From: Longilinea sp964536805
GTDB taxonomy: Bacteria; Chloroflexota; Anaerolineae; Anaerolineales; Anaerolineaceae
Assembly: GCA_964536805.1 (NCBI GenBank)
Contig: CAZHYQ010000008.1
Coordinates: 77,712 to 141,711 of the forward strand
Direction: 5' to 3'
Length of the DNA stretch: 64,000 nucleotides
The position numbers and the translations under genes are program-made. The notes beneath the pieces are model-generated. The model was given only the letters and a program-made list of their open reading frames with translations, was not told the DNA's origin and searched no databases. Shown here piece by piece: positions 9,399 through 18,065 of this stretch; position 1 is the stretch's first letter, and each line of letters starts with the position of its first letter.

Positions 9399-10508
9399 AT
9401 GCAAGCCCATTCTTCAACGCAAAAGTTACTGTGTAAGAAAATCCTGTTATTGGTTGCAATCATGATGGCACTGGCAGCCTGCCAGGCTGCCCCCGGACCG
9501 AAAGCGGTTGACTTACCGACAATGAATCCAGAGGAAAGATCCACTCCAACCTCCAGCCCGACTGTGGTATCTCCCTCGTCAACCCCATCTGAAGCGCCTG
9601 CCAATCAGGCAACCGGGGCCGCGCCGCAAATGCTGCGCGAAGCCAGCGTTGTATTCCCCTACTGGGTGATCTGGTCGCAGGATGGGCAGCGCCTGATTGT
9701 CTCAAGCGAGGGCAGCGTGACCGTGTTTAATGGGGATACTTTCGAATCGATCGCCACCCGTTCGTTTCAAGCTCCGGCTCGTCTGCTCGATTTCTCGCCG
9801 GATGGGACCACTTTAACCTACACGCCGGACGGTCAGACCGTCGAGTTGGAAAATATCGACAGCGGTCAAATTTTGCAGACCCTCATCCCGGAGGATGGTT
9901 TTCAGCAAGCCTCCTTCTCGCCGGATGGAAAAACACTGGCAGTCGATTCCACCGCCCAGATGGCATTCACCCTGTGGGATGTTGCCACTGGCCAAAAAGG
10001 GCCGGTGTTGAGCGGTTTCGTTACCGCCGCCCCAATCTATTCAGGGGATTTCAGCCCTTCGGGTAAGAAGTTCATTTGGTGGGCGCGCGGCACCATCCAG
10101 GTCATGGATCTTGCCACAGGAGTGCTGGCCAAAAGCATCAATCACCAGGATTTCATCACTGGCTTTTCGCTGAACCAGGGCGACACCCTTCTGGCGACCG
10201 CCGCCGGGGGCAACATTAATGATCAATTCACGCCGTTGATTTATCTCTGGAACCCGGAAAGCGGCCAACAAATAGCGGCCTACCCGCAGGAAAAATTCGC
10301 GAGCACATTGGCCTTCTCGCCGGATGGGAGTATGCTGGCGGCGGGCATCGCTGGTGACGTGCTGTTAATAAATCCTGCCAATGGTCAGGTTTTGCAGAAA
10401 ATTCACGCCTCTGAGGAAGCGGTAATTTCGCTGGCATTCTCCCCCGACGGCACACGTCTGGCGACAGCCGGGTCGGATGATTTCATCAGGCTTTGGCGGC
10501 TTAAGTAA
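9399..10508 (+). CDS. Lipoprotein with WD40-like beta-propeller
   Basis: 369 residues. AAAGGAG lies about 8 bases before the ATG. A signal peptide ends in the lipobox ALAAC (Cys near residue 28), and a Ser/Thr/Pro-rich linker (about residues 45-75) leads to repeats. At least six repeats carry the WD40/PQQ-like phrase F-SPDG-x-LA (FSPDGTTL, FSPDGKTL, FSPSGKKF, FSPDGSML, FSPDGTRL), with WD/WN strands such as LWDVATGQ, LWNPESGQ and LWRLK. One propeller of six or seven blades would account for the length. Such exported propellers usually scaffold protein or ligand binding. The gene is monocistronic: it is divergent from the polysaccharide operon and followed by a strong terminator. Confidence 0.88.
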   Translation: MQAHSSTQKLLCKKILLLVAIMMALAACQAAPGPKAVDLPTMNPEERSTPTSSPTVVSPSSTPSEAPANQATGAAPQMLREASVVFPYWVIWSQDGQRLIVSSEGSVTVFNGDTFESIATRSFQAPARLLDFSPDGTTLTYTPDGQTVELENIDSGQILQTLIPEDGFQQASFSPDGKTLAVDSTAQMAFTLWDVATGQKGPVLSGFVTAAPIYSGDFSPSGKKFIWWARGTIQVMDLATGVLAKSINHQDFITGFSLNQGDTLLATAAGGNINDQFTPLIYLWNPESGQQIAAYPQEKFASTLAFSPDGSMLAAGIAGDVLLINPANGQVLQKIHASEEAVISLAFSPDGTRLATAGSDDFIRLWRLK

Positions 10509-10534
10509 AAAACACCGTTTTTCCATCTACCCAC

Positions 10535-10565
10535 GCTGAGGGCAAATTGACCCTCAGCTTTTTTT
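10535..10565 (+). terminator. Rho-independent terminator after the WD40 lipoprotein
   Basis: A perfect 8-base stem (GCTGAGGG / CCCTCAGC) with an 8-base loop is followed at once by seven T residues. It lies 27 bases after the stop codon at 10508 and just before the convergent CPBP gene ends at 10579. Confidence 0.9.
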
Positions 10566-10578
10566 ACTTGACCCGTGC

Positions 10579-11343
10579 TTAGCCCGCCAGACCCGGCAGG
10601 AGCTTTACTAGCAGCGTGGCCAGGTAAACCAGGATGACAGCCAGGCTGTTATTGGCAGCATGAATCGCAAAGGGTACCCAGATTGATCGGGTTTTTTCAA
10701 ATACGACCGCGTTGACCACGCCCATTACAAAACTGGCTGCCACCACGCCCAATGAATCGAAGTGGCCCAGGCCAAATAGTGCAGCGCTGACCAGGACCGC
10801 CGGCCACATCGGTGCGCGCTCACGCAGCCAGGTGTAAATGGCGCCGCGGAAGAATAATTCTTCCGAAAATGGCACCAGGATGCCGACAAACAACAGCGTC
10901 ACCACAAACGAAAGCCATCCGGCGCCTAGCGGTTGCACGATTTGCGAACGCAGCGCCAGGCTTTCCAGGTTTCCGTTGATGAGATACTCCACCAGCAATC
11001 CCAGCGCGCCGCGGATTGGAAGCAAAAGCACCACCAACGCCAGTGCCAGAAGCAACCAGCCACGTTTCCAACGCACCGGCTTTAATCCGATTTGTTCCAG
11101 CGTAAATCGCCCGCGGCCAGCCCCCAGCACCAATGCCGTACCGCCCAGGAAGATCAGGTTGCAGAAGAAAATAATCGTATTAAAGAACAAGCCTTTGGCA
11201 TTGGCGCCGTATGCCCTGGCAACAACCGCACCCGCCGCAGAGAACAAGCCAAATCCGCAGACCAAATAGATCGCAAGGTCCCAAATATTGCTTCGCCGTA
11301 CGGTCGGAGTGCCTGGGTTGGTTTCAGTGGGTAGAGTTTCCAT
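10579..11343 (-). CDS. CPBP-family intramembrane metalloprotease (CAAX protease-like)
   Basis: 254 residues with about seven transmembrane segments. The three active-site motifs of the ABI/CPBP (Rce1-like) family are present: EELFFRG (Glu161/Glu162 and Arg166), FGLGHFD (His194) and AIHAANN (His228 with Asn232). These residues form the glutamate/histidine site inside the membrane. Bacterial members process peptides or act in bacteriocin immunity and regulated proteolysis; the substrate here is unknown. GGAGAG lies before the ATG on the minus strand. The gene is convergent with the WD40 lipoprotein. Confidence 0.9.
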   Translation of the reverse strand: METLPTETNPGTPTVRRSNIWDLAIYLVCGFGLFSAAGAVVARAYGANAKGLFFNTIIFFCNLIFLGGTALVLGAGRGRFTLEQIGLKPVRWKRGWLLLALALVVLLLPIRGALGLLVEYLINGNLESLALRSQIVQPLGAGWLSFVVTLLFVGILVPFSEELFFRGAIYTWLRERAPMWPAVLVSAALFGLGHFDSLGVVAASFVMGVVNAVVFEKTRSIWVPFAIHAANNSLAVILVYLATLLVKLLPGLAG

Positions 11344-11753
11344 GATCTCTCCGGAGAAAGGGAATGCATTTTTGCTTATTTCGATTGTAAACCCAATAAG
11401 GATGTAGCCCGGGCTGGATATGGTAGGCCAACCGTAGGGTAATCATAGCTGCGAAGTCGAGCAAATGACAGCAGAAATGGATAAGCTATAGGTACAAATG
11501 ACTTCTCTCCTCCTTCGCAATGAGCTGGACTCCGGTATCCAGCTCATTGGCAGTTAAAAAACACACGGGCTTGCCTGCAAGCCCGTGAAAACATTTATCT
11601 TACCGTTTTTACGATCGCTCACCACATCAGAATTTCTCGCGCAGTATCAATTTCCATTTACTGCTTCTTTAGTGGATTCCGGTATTCAGTTTCATTCTCA
11701 ATCTGCTTCGTCGATGAAGCGCTATTCCCGGTCAGCATTTCTTACCGCCAGGT
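11344..11753. other. 410-base intergenic stretch without a convincing gene
   Basis: It separates the start of the CPBP gene from the end of the GNAT gene. I see no ORF with coding character. It contains a 9-base inverted repeat TGAGCTGGA/TCCAGCTCA at 11521-11546 with an 8-base loop, and a stronger hairpin at 11564-11587 that is listed separately. The part next to 11343 should carry the CPBP promoter, but no clear -35/-10 pair was found. Confidence 0.6.
11553..11587 (-). terminator. Probable rho-independent terminator of the GNAT gene pair
   Basis: An 11-base perfect stem (CACGGGCTTGC, 11564-11574, with its complement at 11577-11587) and, on the minus strand, a following TGTGTTTTTTAACTG tract. 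It lies 167 bases downstream of the stop of the acetyltransferase at 11754, so it would end that minus-strand transcript. Confidence 0.65.
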
Positions 11754-12245
11754 TCATTCTGGGAGGTCGTGAAAATCCAATGCCATCTGGGTAAACCTCA
11801 CGCCGTCCATTTCCAACTCATCCCCGATCGGGTGAAAGCCCCATCGGGCGTATACCGGCAACCCGACTGGAGAGGCGTTCACGGTGATACGCCTCAGGGC
11901 AGAATTTTTCTCCCGGCACATCGTAATGGCCCGGTCGAGCAACTGCGAAGCCAGCCCCCGCCGTTGATGTTCATCATCCACGTAAAGCAGTGCGATATGG
12001 CTGTAGTTTCTTATTTCCGCCATGCCAACAGGAATATCGGCAGCTACCGACACCAGCACAAAACTCAAGTCTTGAGCTACTCTTTCAGCCAAACGCACCG
12101 GGTTTACGTATGACAAGAATCGGCTGATGCCTGGCTGCGAAAAATCTCCCGCCTCACTCTGCATGAAAACGCGTTCAACCAGCTTGCAAACCTGGGCTTC
12201 CTCGCCCGATTCCATGAGACGAATCTGATAATCTGGGGATTCCAT
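11754..12245 (-). CDS. GNAT family N-acetyltransferase
   Basis: 163 residues, a single GNAT domain. It starts YQIRLMESGEEAQVCKLVERVF, has the strand AEIRNYSHIALLYVDDEHQRRGLASQLLDRAI containing motif A (QRRGLA, the acetyl-CoA pyrophosphate loop) and ends with VNASPVGLPVYARWGFHPIG, the usual Tyr-x-x-x-GF element of motif B. It lies directly after a second GNAT gene with no gap, so the two are probably co-expressed. The acceptor (amino group of a small molecule, peptide or protein) cannot be determined. Confidence 0.88.
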   Translation of the reverse strand: MESPDYQIRLMESGEEAQVCKLVERVFMQSEAGDFSQPGISRFLSYVNPVRLAERVAQDLSFVLVSVAADIPVGMAEIRNYSHIALLYVDDEHQRRGLASQLLDRAITMCREKNSALRRITVNASPVGLPVYARWGFHPIGDELEMDGVRFTQMALDFHDLPE

Positions 12246-12770
12246 TTATACTTCCAGCCTCCTCAGGTCCTTCCAGCCATAGGATGCTTCAACCATCGCA
12301 TGGCCTTGAATGTCAATTTCGCGCTCACGTACAAAAACACCGCCCAAGGCTTTATAAAAACTGCAGGCGGGCAAATTGTTAGCCAATGCCCATACAATCA
12401 TCGATTCTACCCGATGTGAAAGCAAAAAGCGAGCGACCACCTGAACAAGTTGTTTGCCAAGGCTTTTGCCCTGCCATTCTAGCAGCAAGTAAATGCCGTA
12501 CAATTCGCCGCTGAATGCGCTATAAGTTTCCAAATCCCGGTTCGGGCCACATTGGGCAAAACCAACAATCCCACCGCTTTCTTCGACCACGTAGGTGATT
12601 GCATTTTCCGGCTGGCTGCGAATAAACCGTTCCATATTCTGGGTTCGCCGTTCAAGACTGATATTGGCCAAGATACTGTCTGGCATTAATCCAGCATAGG
12701 TTGTTCGCCAGCTATCCACATGCACGCGCGCAATTCCGGGCACATCAGTTAACGCGGCTACCCGCAGCAT
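12246..12770 (-). CDS. GNAT family N-acetyltransferase
   Basis: 174 residues from ATG at 12770. This start is preferred over an upstream in-frame start at 12821 because AAAGGAA precedes it and the family pattern begins at MLRVAALTDVPGIARVHVDSW. The motif A loop is WQGKSLGKQLV, and the motif B element NLPACSFYKALGG follows. The opening IARVHVDSWRTTYAGLMPD is typical of the RimI-like subgroup. It is immediately upstream of the other GNAT gene. The two are only distantly similar, so this is not a recent tandem duplication. Substrate unknown. Confidence 0.85.
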   Translation of the reverse strand: MLRVAALTDVPGIARVHVDSWRTTYAGLMPDSILANISLERRTQNMERFIRSQPENAITYVVEESGGIVGFAQCGPNRDLETYSAFSGELYGIYLLLEWQGKSLGKQLVQVVARFLLSHRVESMIVWALANNLPACSFYKALGGVFVREREIDIQGHAMVEASYGWKDLRRLEV

Positions 12771-13164
12771 GGGATTCCTTTTAAGTGCGCAAAACGAATC
12801 TGATCGACCATCAGCGGCCATCCTGTATCAACCCAGCCGGGCCCGAGGCCAGCCATTAACCTGCCGTTTTTACCCAGCGCCTGCCCGCGCCAATAATGGC
12901 AGCTTTCCAGTCCAAGATTGGGGAGACTCCAGGGTCTGCGTAAAACAGATAAGGTCGGCATTATATATCGGCGGGGCCTTGATTGACCAAACGTCAGAGC
13001 AGCAGGGGTCTTTTTCCACTCTCCGGAATCATCAATCCATAGAATAACCAAAAAGGCTGCCTTGTGCAACTCCTAAAAGTTGCCTGGCAGACGAATTTCC
13101 ACCAATCATTTCATTGGTTGTTGGTAATCGATAATGGCGGTGCTTTGATTATCTCTAACGTAGT
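12771..13164. other. 394-base intergenic stretch, possible decayed sequence
   Basis: It lies between the GNAT gene start and the end of the GT87-like gene. A 103-codon minus-strand frame crosses it (12758-13069) but has a non-ATG start, no ribosome-binding site and no family I recognise, and it runs into the GNAT gene out of frame. I do not annotate it as a gene. Nothing else of note except a short ACCAAT/ATTGGT inverted repeat near 13100. Confidence 0.5.
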
Positions 13165-14016
13165 CTATCCACCGGTAACAGCACGAATGGCAACCAGAAT
13201 CCAGAGACCTATTACGGCAGCGATGGTTTCAGGCAATTGATCGATAATAGCCAGCAGCGCCGGGCTCCAGGAATGCAGCATCAAATATGGCGAAAGACAA
13301 GGCGCGGCCGCCATGGCCAACCGCTGATTCCGCTTCCCCAGGGCTGCTGTCAGCAAGGTCAGACCGACCGGGATTGACATTGGCCAAAGGCTGGCATTCC
13401 ACCACAAGTCTATTTCTACCGTCGATTTCAACGGCCATAAGCCAAAAAATACAAAGGATAACCCCAAGATGATGACAAACGGTCCAAAAACCCTTAATAC
13501 GCGCCGCCAACCACCCGCGCGCCAGGCCTCAATTAGCCAGAAGAGCCCCACCACGGCGCCGATTTGCGGTTTTATCGCCAGAAAGAACAGCCCAACCGGG
13601 TGCGGCAGCACATAGCCCGCCATTGCCAGCCAATCCAGGTTTCCGTTCAACAGGTCAGCCAACACGGTCGGTGAAAGCAGGAAGAAGAACACCGCCAGCG
13701 GTTTGCCGCCCAAACGGTAGGCGGTGAACGCATAAGTTAGAAAAGCCACTACCACCAGAACTGCCCGCCCTAATGATTCCGGCAACAATGCAATGGGCAA
13801 CAGCGGTATAACTGCCCACGGGGCATTGAAAAAGCCGGCATTTTCGTAAGGCGAAATACCCTTGAAAACCCCCAGTGCGGCCGGACGAAAATAATTATGG
13901 AAATCGACCGCGGGCGGCAGAACCAGGGCCATACAGCCAACAAGCAACAAGAAAACTGCGCCGGCAACCACCCATTGCCCTGGTTTTAATCGGAAGGCAA
14001 TCGGTCTGAGTTTCAT
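13165..14016 (-). CDS. Polytopic membrane protein, GT87/DUF2029-like
   Basis: 283 residues with about eight or nine hydrophobic segments. After the first helix comes VDFHNYFRPAALGVFKGISPYE with FFNAPWAVIPLLPIALLP, which matches the DxxxY...G-SPY..APxxxxLxxPL pattern of DUF2029/GT87 polyprenyl-phosphate-dependent sugar transferases. The later LLNGNLDWLAMAG and FLAIKPQIG segments also fit. At 283 residues it is shorter than typical GT87 enzymes (about 400), so it may be a minimal or inactive member. Its ATG overlaps the stop of the diguanylate cyclase gene by 4 bases, so both are on one transcript. Confidence 0.65.
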   Translation of the reverse strand: MKLRPIAFRLKPGQWVVAGAVFLLLVGCMALVLPPAVDFHNYFRPAALGVFKGISPYENAGFFNAPWAVIPLLPIALLPESLGRAVLVVVAFLTYAFTAYRLGGKPLAVFFFLLSPTVLADLLNGNLDWLAMAGYVLPHPVGLFFLAIKPQIGAVVGLFWLIEAWRAGGWRRVLRVFGPFVIILGLSFVFFGLWPLKSTVEIDLWWNASLWPMSIPVGLTLLTAALGKRNQRLAMAAAPCLSPYLMLHSWSPALLAIIDQLPETIAAVIGLWILVAIRAVTGG

Positions 14017-15572
14017 CCAAGCCGTTCTTTGCTTCGTTGTGGATGTTCGACAACGGCGATACCGTGCAAACCTTTTTTCGCCTGATAGAGCGCCCGATCG
14101 GCACGCGCCAACAAATCTTCACTCTTCTTATCATCCGGGTGAAAAGCCGCCACCCCAACGCTAGCCGTCAGGTGTTCACCGACTGATAGATGGCATTGGC
14201 GGATGGCTTCCCGCAACCGGCCGGCCAACATCAACCCGCCTGCCAACTGGGTATTTGGCAGAAGCAAACCGAATTCATCTCCGCCGTACCGTACCGGTAT
14301 ATCCGTCTGGCGGATGGAGTTACGAATTGCATCCGCCGTCAGCTTTAAGGCTTCATCGCCCACCAGGTGTGAAAACCGGTCGTTGATGGATTTAAAATGG
14401 TCCAGGTCCAACATGATCAAACAATAATCGGTGTGATAGCGTTTGGCGCGGGCAAATTCGCTGTCCAGGGATGTAAAGAATTTTCGCCGGTTTCCCAGCT
14501 CGGTAAGCGGATCAGTGACCGAGAGACGCCGTAATTCTTCTTCCATGATTTTGCGTTCGGTGATATCGTGCAACATTAACATACGGCCCAGCGGATAGCC
14601 CTGGGTATCGCTCAATGGCGCCAGGCTGACCTGATAAGAAAACTGGGCATGGTCGCGTTTTAGCACCATTTCAACCGGTTGAGGGTTTTTCGCGCGCAAG
14701 AGCTTCACCACGGTTGGCCAATCAGTAAAAAGATCTTCTATGCTGCGGGAAATCAGCTCATGGTCCGCCGGCCAGCCAAACACTCGTCTGGCGGCCTGAT
14801 TTAGATCCACCACCCTGCCCTGGATATCGGCCACGATGACCGCATCGCGCATCGCATCCATTACCACATCGCGTGCCACCGGCAATACATCAAACAGGCG
14901 TGAATACACCAGACCGATCAGAAAAATCAACCCGCTTAAGCTGTAAAGATAGGGGGTCAAATCCAACCGCCGGTATGGAACAATGCCTGTTACATAGATG
15001 ACATTCCAGACCAATGGAATGAGCATGCCGGTCAGCAGCGTCAGGGGTTGCCCGATATAGCGCCGGGACGAACGCACCAGCAGGCCAACCAGGTAGGCTG
15101 CGGCAATTGCAAAGAGAACATAGGTATACACCGCATGCACCCAGAACCAGGGGCCGTAAATCATTTTCAGGATCGGGAAAACGCCGTCCATATCCAGATA
15201 AGCCACCCGGCAAAACAGGTGGTGCAGCGGATTGGTCCATAGCATAATCACCGTAATTCCCGGAATAATCCCGAGCAATGGCAGCCTGCGGGTGAACTTG
15301 ACACCCTGCCCCGTAAAATTCATCACCGTAGCCAACCAGGCCAGGGGTAAAAAAGCGATAGCCATAAATGCCAGATTGGAAGCCGCTACTTTGGTGCCCA
15401 ACCTGGGCACAAGCAGTTCAACCGCGTAACAAATTGACCAGACACTGGTAATTAATAAGCTCAACCTGAAGGTTCTCACCCCCGGTACGCCACGCAAGGA
15501 CGCAGAATACCAAGCCAGTCCTCCCATGACGGCTGCAGAAATAAATAGCGGTATTACAAAAGCAATGATCAT
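14013..15572 (-). CDS. Diguanylate cyclase with 7TM sensor, PAS and GGDEF domains
   Basis: 519 residues. Residues 1-225 form seven hydrophobic helices of the HisKA_7TM type, residues 235-345 a PAS domain (DAVIVADIQGRVVDLNQAA and an ERKIMEEEL exit helix), and residues 350-515 a GGDEF domain. The active site is intact (GGDEF at 430-434), and the RxxD inhibitory site (RQTD, 421-424) lies five residues upstream. It should therefore make c-di-GMP from two GTP and be product-inhibited. The sensor region implies a membrane or small-ligand cue. No EAL or HD-GYP partner occurs in the window. It is co-transcribed with the GT87-like gene, hinting at control of envelope or exopolysaccharide traits. Confidence 0.92.
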   Translation of the reverse strand: MIIAFVIPLFISAAVMGGLAWYSASLRGVPGVRTFRLSLLITSVWSICYAVELLVPRLGTKVAASNLAFMAIAFLPLAWLATVMNFTGQGVKFTRRLPLLGIIPGITVIMLWTNPLHHLFCRVAYLDMDGVFPILKMIYGPWFWVHAVYTYVLFAIAAAYLVGLLVRSSRRYIGQPLTLLTGMLIPLVWNVIYVTGIVPYRRLDLTPYLYSLSGLIFLIGLVYSRLFDVLPVARDVVMDAMRDAVIVADIQGRVVDLNQAARRVFGWPADHELISRSIEDLFTDWPTVVKLLRAKNPQPVEMVLKRDHAQFSYQVSLAPLSDTQGYPLGRMLMLHDITERKIMEEELRRLSVTDPLTELGNRRKFFTSLDSEFARAKRYHTDYCLIMLDLDHFKSINDRFSHLVGDEALKLTADAIRNSIRQTDIPVRYGGDEFGLLLPNTQLAGGLMLAGRLREAIRQCHLSVGEHLTASVGVAAFHPDDKKSEDLLARADRALYQAKKGLHGIAVVEHPQRSKERLG

Positions 15573-15730
15573 GATGTGAGAATTTAGATCAGCAATCCAG
15601 CCTGAAAGAATTCAACCATCAATCCCCCACTTTCTCATCAAGCTCGAACATTTGAATTATACATTAATCTTCAGCATGCAATAATCGTGCAATGGCAGTT
15701 GTCATATTTGATGGGTTGGTTATCAAATAG

Positions 15731-15759
15731 CAAACCGCCGGCAAAATGCAGGCGGTTTG
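15731..15759 (-). terminator. Candidate terminator downstream of the NarL-type regulator
   Basis: A 9-base perfect stem (CAAACCGCC / GGCGGTTTG) with an 11-base loop lies 30 bases past the regulator's stop on the minus strand. The U-tract is weak (GCTATTTG), so termination strength is uncertain. Confidence 0.45.
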
Positions 15760-15788
15760 TTATACCGGTAAAGATAACTTAATTGCCG

Positions 15789-16466
15789 TTACCAGCGCAT
15801 GCCATAATAGCCGTTGGCATTCTCCTTGTGGCGGACAAGGTTATGCTGCAATGCCACCGAAACGGCTTCAGTGCGCGTCGAAACTGAAAGTTTTTCCAAA
15901 ATGCTGCTGACATGGAATTTCACCGTCGAGCGGCTTACTACCAGCCGGTCAGCAATTTCCAAATTTGACAAACCCCTTGCCACCAGTTCCAGCACTTCAA
16001 GTTCGCGGGCAGTCAAATCATTACCGACAGGTTTTGGCGCATTAACGGCATTGATGAGAGCCTGCGCCGCCTCTGGCGCCAATGTGGCGCGCCCGGTATA
16101 AGCAGCCCGGACTGCAGCCACCAGATCCTCGGCTACGGTATTTTTCATCAGGAAACTGATTGCGCCAGCTTGCAAGGCTTTTTGCACCAGTCCCTCGTCA
16201 GGGAAGCTGGTCAGTACAATCACCGCAACCTCCGGATGGCGGGCGTGAATGAGTCTCGTCGCCTCAACGCCATCCATCTCCGGCATCATCAGGTCCATGA
16301 TGATTACCTGCGGTTTAAGCTCGTCGCATAAACGAAGCGCTTCCCGGCCGTTGCTTGCCTCGCCGACCAGAGATAAATCATCAAAGGCCGTCAGGAAGGC
16401 ATTTAATCCGCTGCGCACAACCGCCTGATCATCGACAACCATCACCCGGATGGGATTCGTATCCAT
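15789..16466 (-). CDS. NarL/FixJ-type response regulator
   Basis: 225 residues from ATG at 16466, chosen because TGGAGGAGC lies 5-13 bases upstream; a longer frame to 16574 has no such site. The receiver domain has IRVMVVDDQAVVRSG (acidic pair), the phosphoacceptor in VIIMDLMMPEMDG, TSF and the conserved lysine in FLMKN. The C-terminal LuxR-type helix-turn-helix reads LTARELEVLELVARGLSNLEIA with the recognition helix SRSTVKFHVSSIL. It should activate or repress genes on phosphorylation. No histidine kinase gene lies nearby; the receiver-phosphatase gene upstream is the closest signalling partner. Confidence 0.92.
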   Translation of the reverse strand: MDTNPIRVMVVDDQAVVRSGLNAFLTAFDDLSLVGEASNGREALRLCDELKPQVIIMDLMMPEMDGVEATRLIHARHPEVAVIVLTSFPDEGLVQKALQAGAISFLMKNTVAEDLVAAVRAAYTGRATLAPEAAQALINAVNAPKPVGNDLTARELEVLELVARGLSNLEIADRLVVSRSTVKFHVSSILEKLSVSTRTEAVSVALQHNLVRHKENANGYYGMRW

Positions 16467-16728
16467 TTTATGCTCCTCCATTGCAGAGGTGTCCACCAGT
16501 AAACATCCTCTTTCTGAAAACAGCATACCTCTATTCAAGAAATGCCGCCTCTGCAAATTGGGGGATTTCCGCACTGGACAATCGGACAGTCGCCTCTCAT
16601 CCGATTCTTACAGAGGGTAATTATTTCTTCCCATTAATCCATTATCTATACGCTTGATCTTCAGATCGAAGGCGTATGCAATTTCTTGATACTACTGAAG
16701 CCAGCGGCGGCTTTTCCGAATGCCTGAT

Positions 16729-17946
16729 TTACTCTTTTCGCCGGATGATGATCATGGCGATGTCATCCTGCCGCGGAGTGTTGCCCGTAAACTGATTGAC
16801 TTCATCGAGAATTGCGATTTGCATCTCGCGCGCTGTTTTACCATACCGTTCGAGCGCAGCATCAATCAGACGGTTTTCGCCAAAAAAATCGCCAAATTCA
16901 TTTTGCGCTTCGGTGATTCCGTCGGTATACAGAATCAGGTAGTCTCCCGGCATGAAACGGACAATCTTTTGTTTCCAACGGGCGGTTTCCGTGACGCCCA
17001 GTGCCATGCCGGTGTGGCTGAGCGATTCGACTGATAGTTTTCCACGCTGCTGGCTGACCAGGTAGCCAGGCGGGTGTCCGGCGTTGGCAAAGGTAAAGCG
17101 TCCGGTGTGCGGTTCTAAAATACCCAAAAAAGCCGTGACAAACATATCTCCGCGCGTATCCGAAAGAATGCGTTCAGAGACTGCGCTCAACGTCAAAGCC
17201 GGCAAGGTGGGAAAATGATTGGCATAATTGCGAATGAGCGTGCTGGTAAGCGCCATAAAAAGCGCCGCCCCCATGCCCTTATCGGTTACATCCGCCACCA
17301 CCAATCCCCATTTATGGTTATTTAACGGGATAAAGTCGTAAAAATCGCCAGAGGTCTCGTGCGCCGGTTGAACCTGCGCGCACAATTCCCAACCCGAAAT
17401 GGCTGGCGCTTCCTCAGGCAAAATGTCCGCCTGGATTCGAGCAGCCATGGTTAGTTCATAGGCAATGACGTCCTGCGTGCGGGGATTTTGCCGTACCACG
17501 CGCGGATTTTCCTCTTCCTCGCCGGGTTGGTGACGAAAAATCGCCTGACCTTCATTGGCCATGACCGAAGCCTTGCGAATGTGCTCAACGGCAGCCTTGA
17601 ATTCCTCTTCCGAGACTTCGCGCGAAATATAGTACAACAACTCGGGGTCGCGTTCGTCTTCTGTGCCCGTTTCGGTCTGCGAATCAACCAGCAGAACAAT
17701 TTTCGTTGCCGGACGGTTGGCATACAGATTGCGGGCAATCCCCCTGGCAGGTTCAAGCGTGTTCCTGGCATCCAGGAGGATCAGATCCGGCTCCAGCAGC
17801 TGGCACACTTGAAGGGCTTCGTCGCCGCTGCGTGCCTCAGCCACCAGTACCGCATCCTTAAGCGCCATCACCAGTGAAGCCAGGCCGCGCAGAAAAATGG
17901 CTTGATCCGAGGCAATTGCTACCCGCAAGGTCGTTTCGGTTTCCAC
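16729..17946 (-). CDS. Receiver-SpoIIE (RsbU-like) PP2C serine phosphatase
   Basis: 405 residues. Residues 1-125 resemble a response-regulator receiver (LRVAIASDQAIFLRG, then DLILLDARNT with the candidate phospho-aspartate), though the switch residues after it are poorly conserved. Residues 165-400 are a PP2C/SpoIIE domain: a coiled start helix AARIQADILPE, the metal-binding SGDFYDFIPL, VADVTDKGMGAALFMAL, FANAGHPPGYLV and YTDGITEAQNEFG near the end. Such proteins dephosphorylate anti-anti-sigma factors in partner-switch control of stress or envelope sigma factors. No STAS or RsbW partner is visible here. It lies upstream of the NarL regulator with a 262-base gap. Confidence 0.9.
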   Translation of the reverse strand: METETTLRVAIASDQAIFLRGLASLVMALKDAVLVAEARSGDEALQVCQLLEPDLILLDARNTLEPARGIARNLYANRPATKIVLLVDSQTETGTEDERDPELLYYISREVSEEEFKAAVEHIRKASVMANEGQAIFRHQPGEEEENPRVVRQNPRTQDVIAYELTMAARIQADILPEEAPAISGWELCAQVQPAHETSGDFYDFIPLNNHKWGLVVADVTDKGMGAALFMALTSTLIRNYANHFPTLPALTLSAVSERILSDTRGDMFVTAFLGILEPHTGRFTFANAGHPPGYLVSQQRGKLSVESLSHTGMALGVTETARWKQKIVRFMPGDYLILYTDGITEAQNEFGDFFGENRLIDAALERYGKTAREMQIAILDEVNQFTGNTPRQDDIAMIIIRRKE

Positions 17947-18065
17947 ACAAACACCTCAAACTGCCGAAATATTCCCCCTCTGAATTATATTATTATTTCT
18001 GGACTCGGTTTATTCAAAATATAATGGAATATGAATTCCAAATCATCACCTGAATGGTTAATCCA

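Noticed and set aside
11585..11794. 69-codon plus-strand frame
   Set aside because: Starts in a terminator hairpin and overlaps the GNAT gene; no homology or ribosome-binding site.
12758..13069. 103-codon minus-strand frame between the GNAT and GT87-like genes
   Set aside because: Non-ATG start, no ribosome-binding site, no recognisable domain, and it enters the GNAT gene out of frame.
16649..16676. TACGC/GCGTA plus GATCT/AGATC inverted repeat downstream of the phosphatase gene
   Set aside because: Short arms and no T-tract; not enough to call a terminator.
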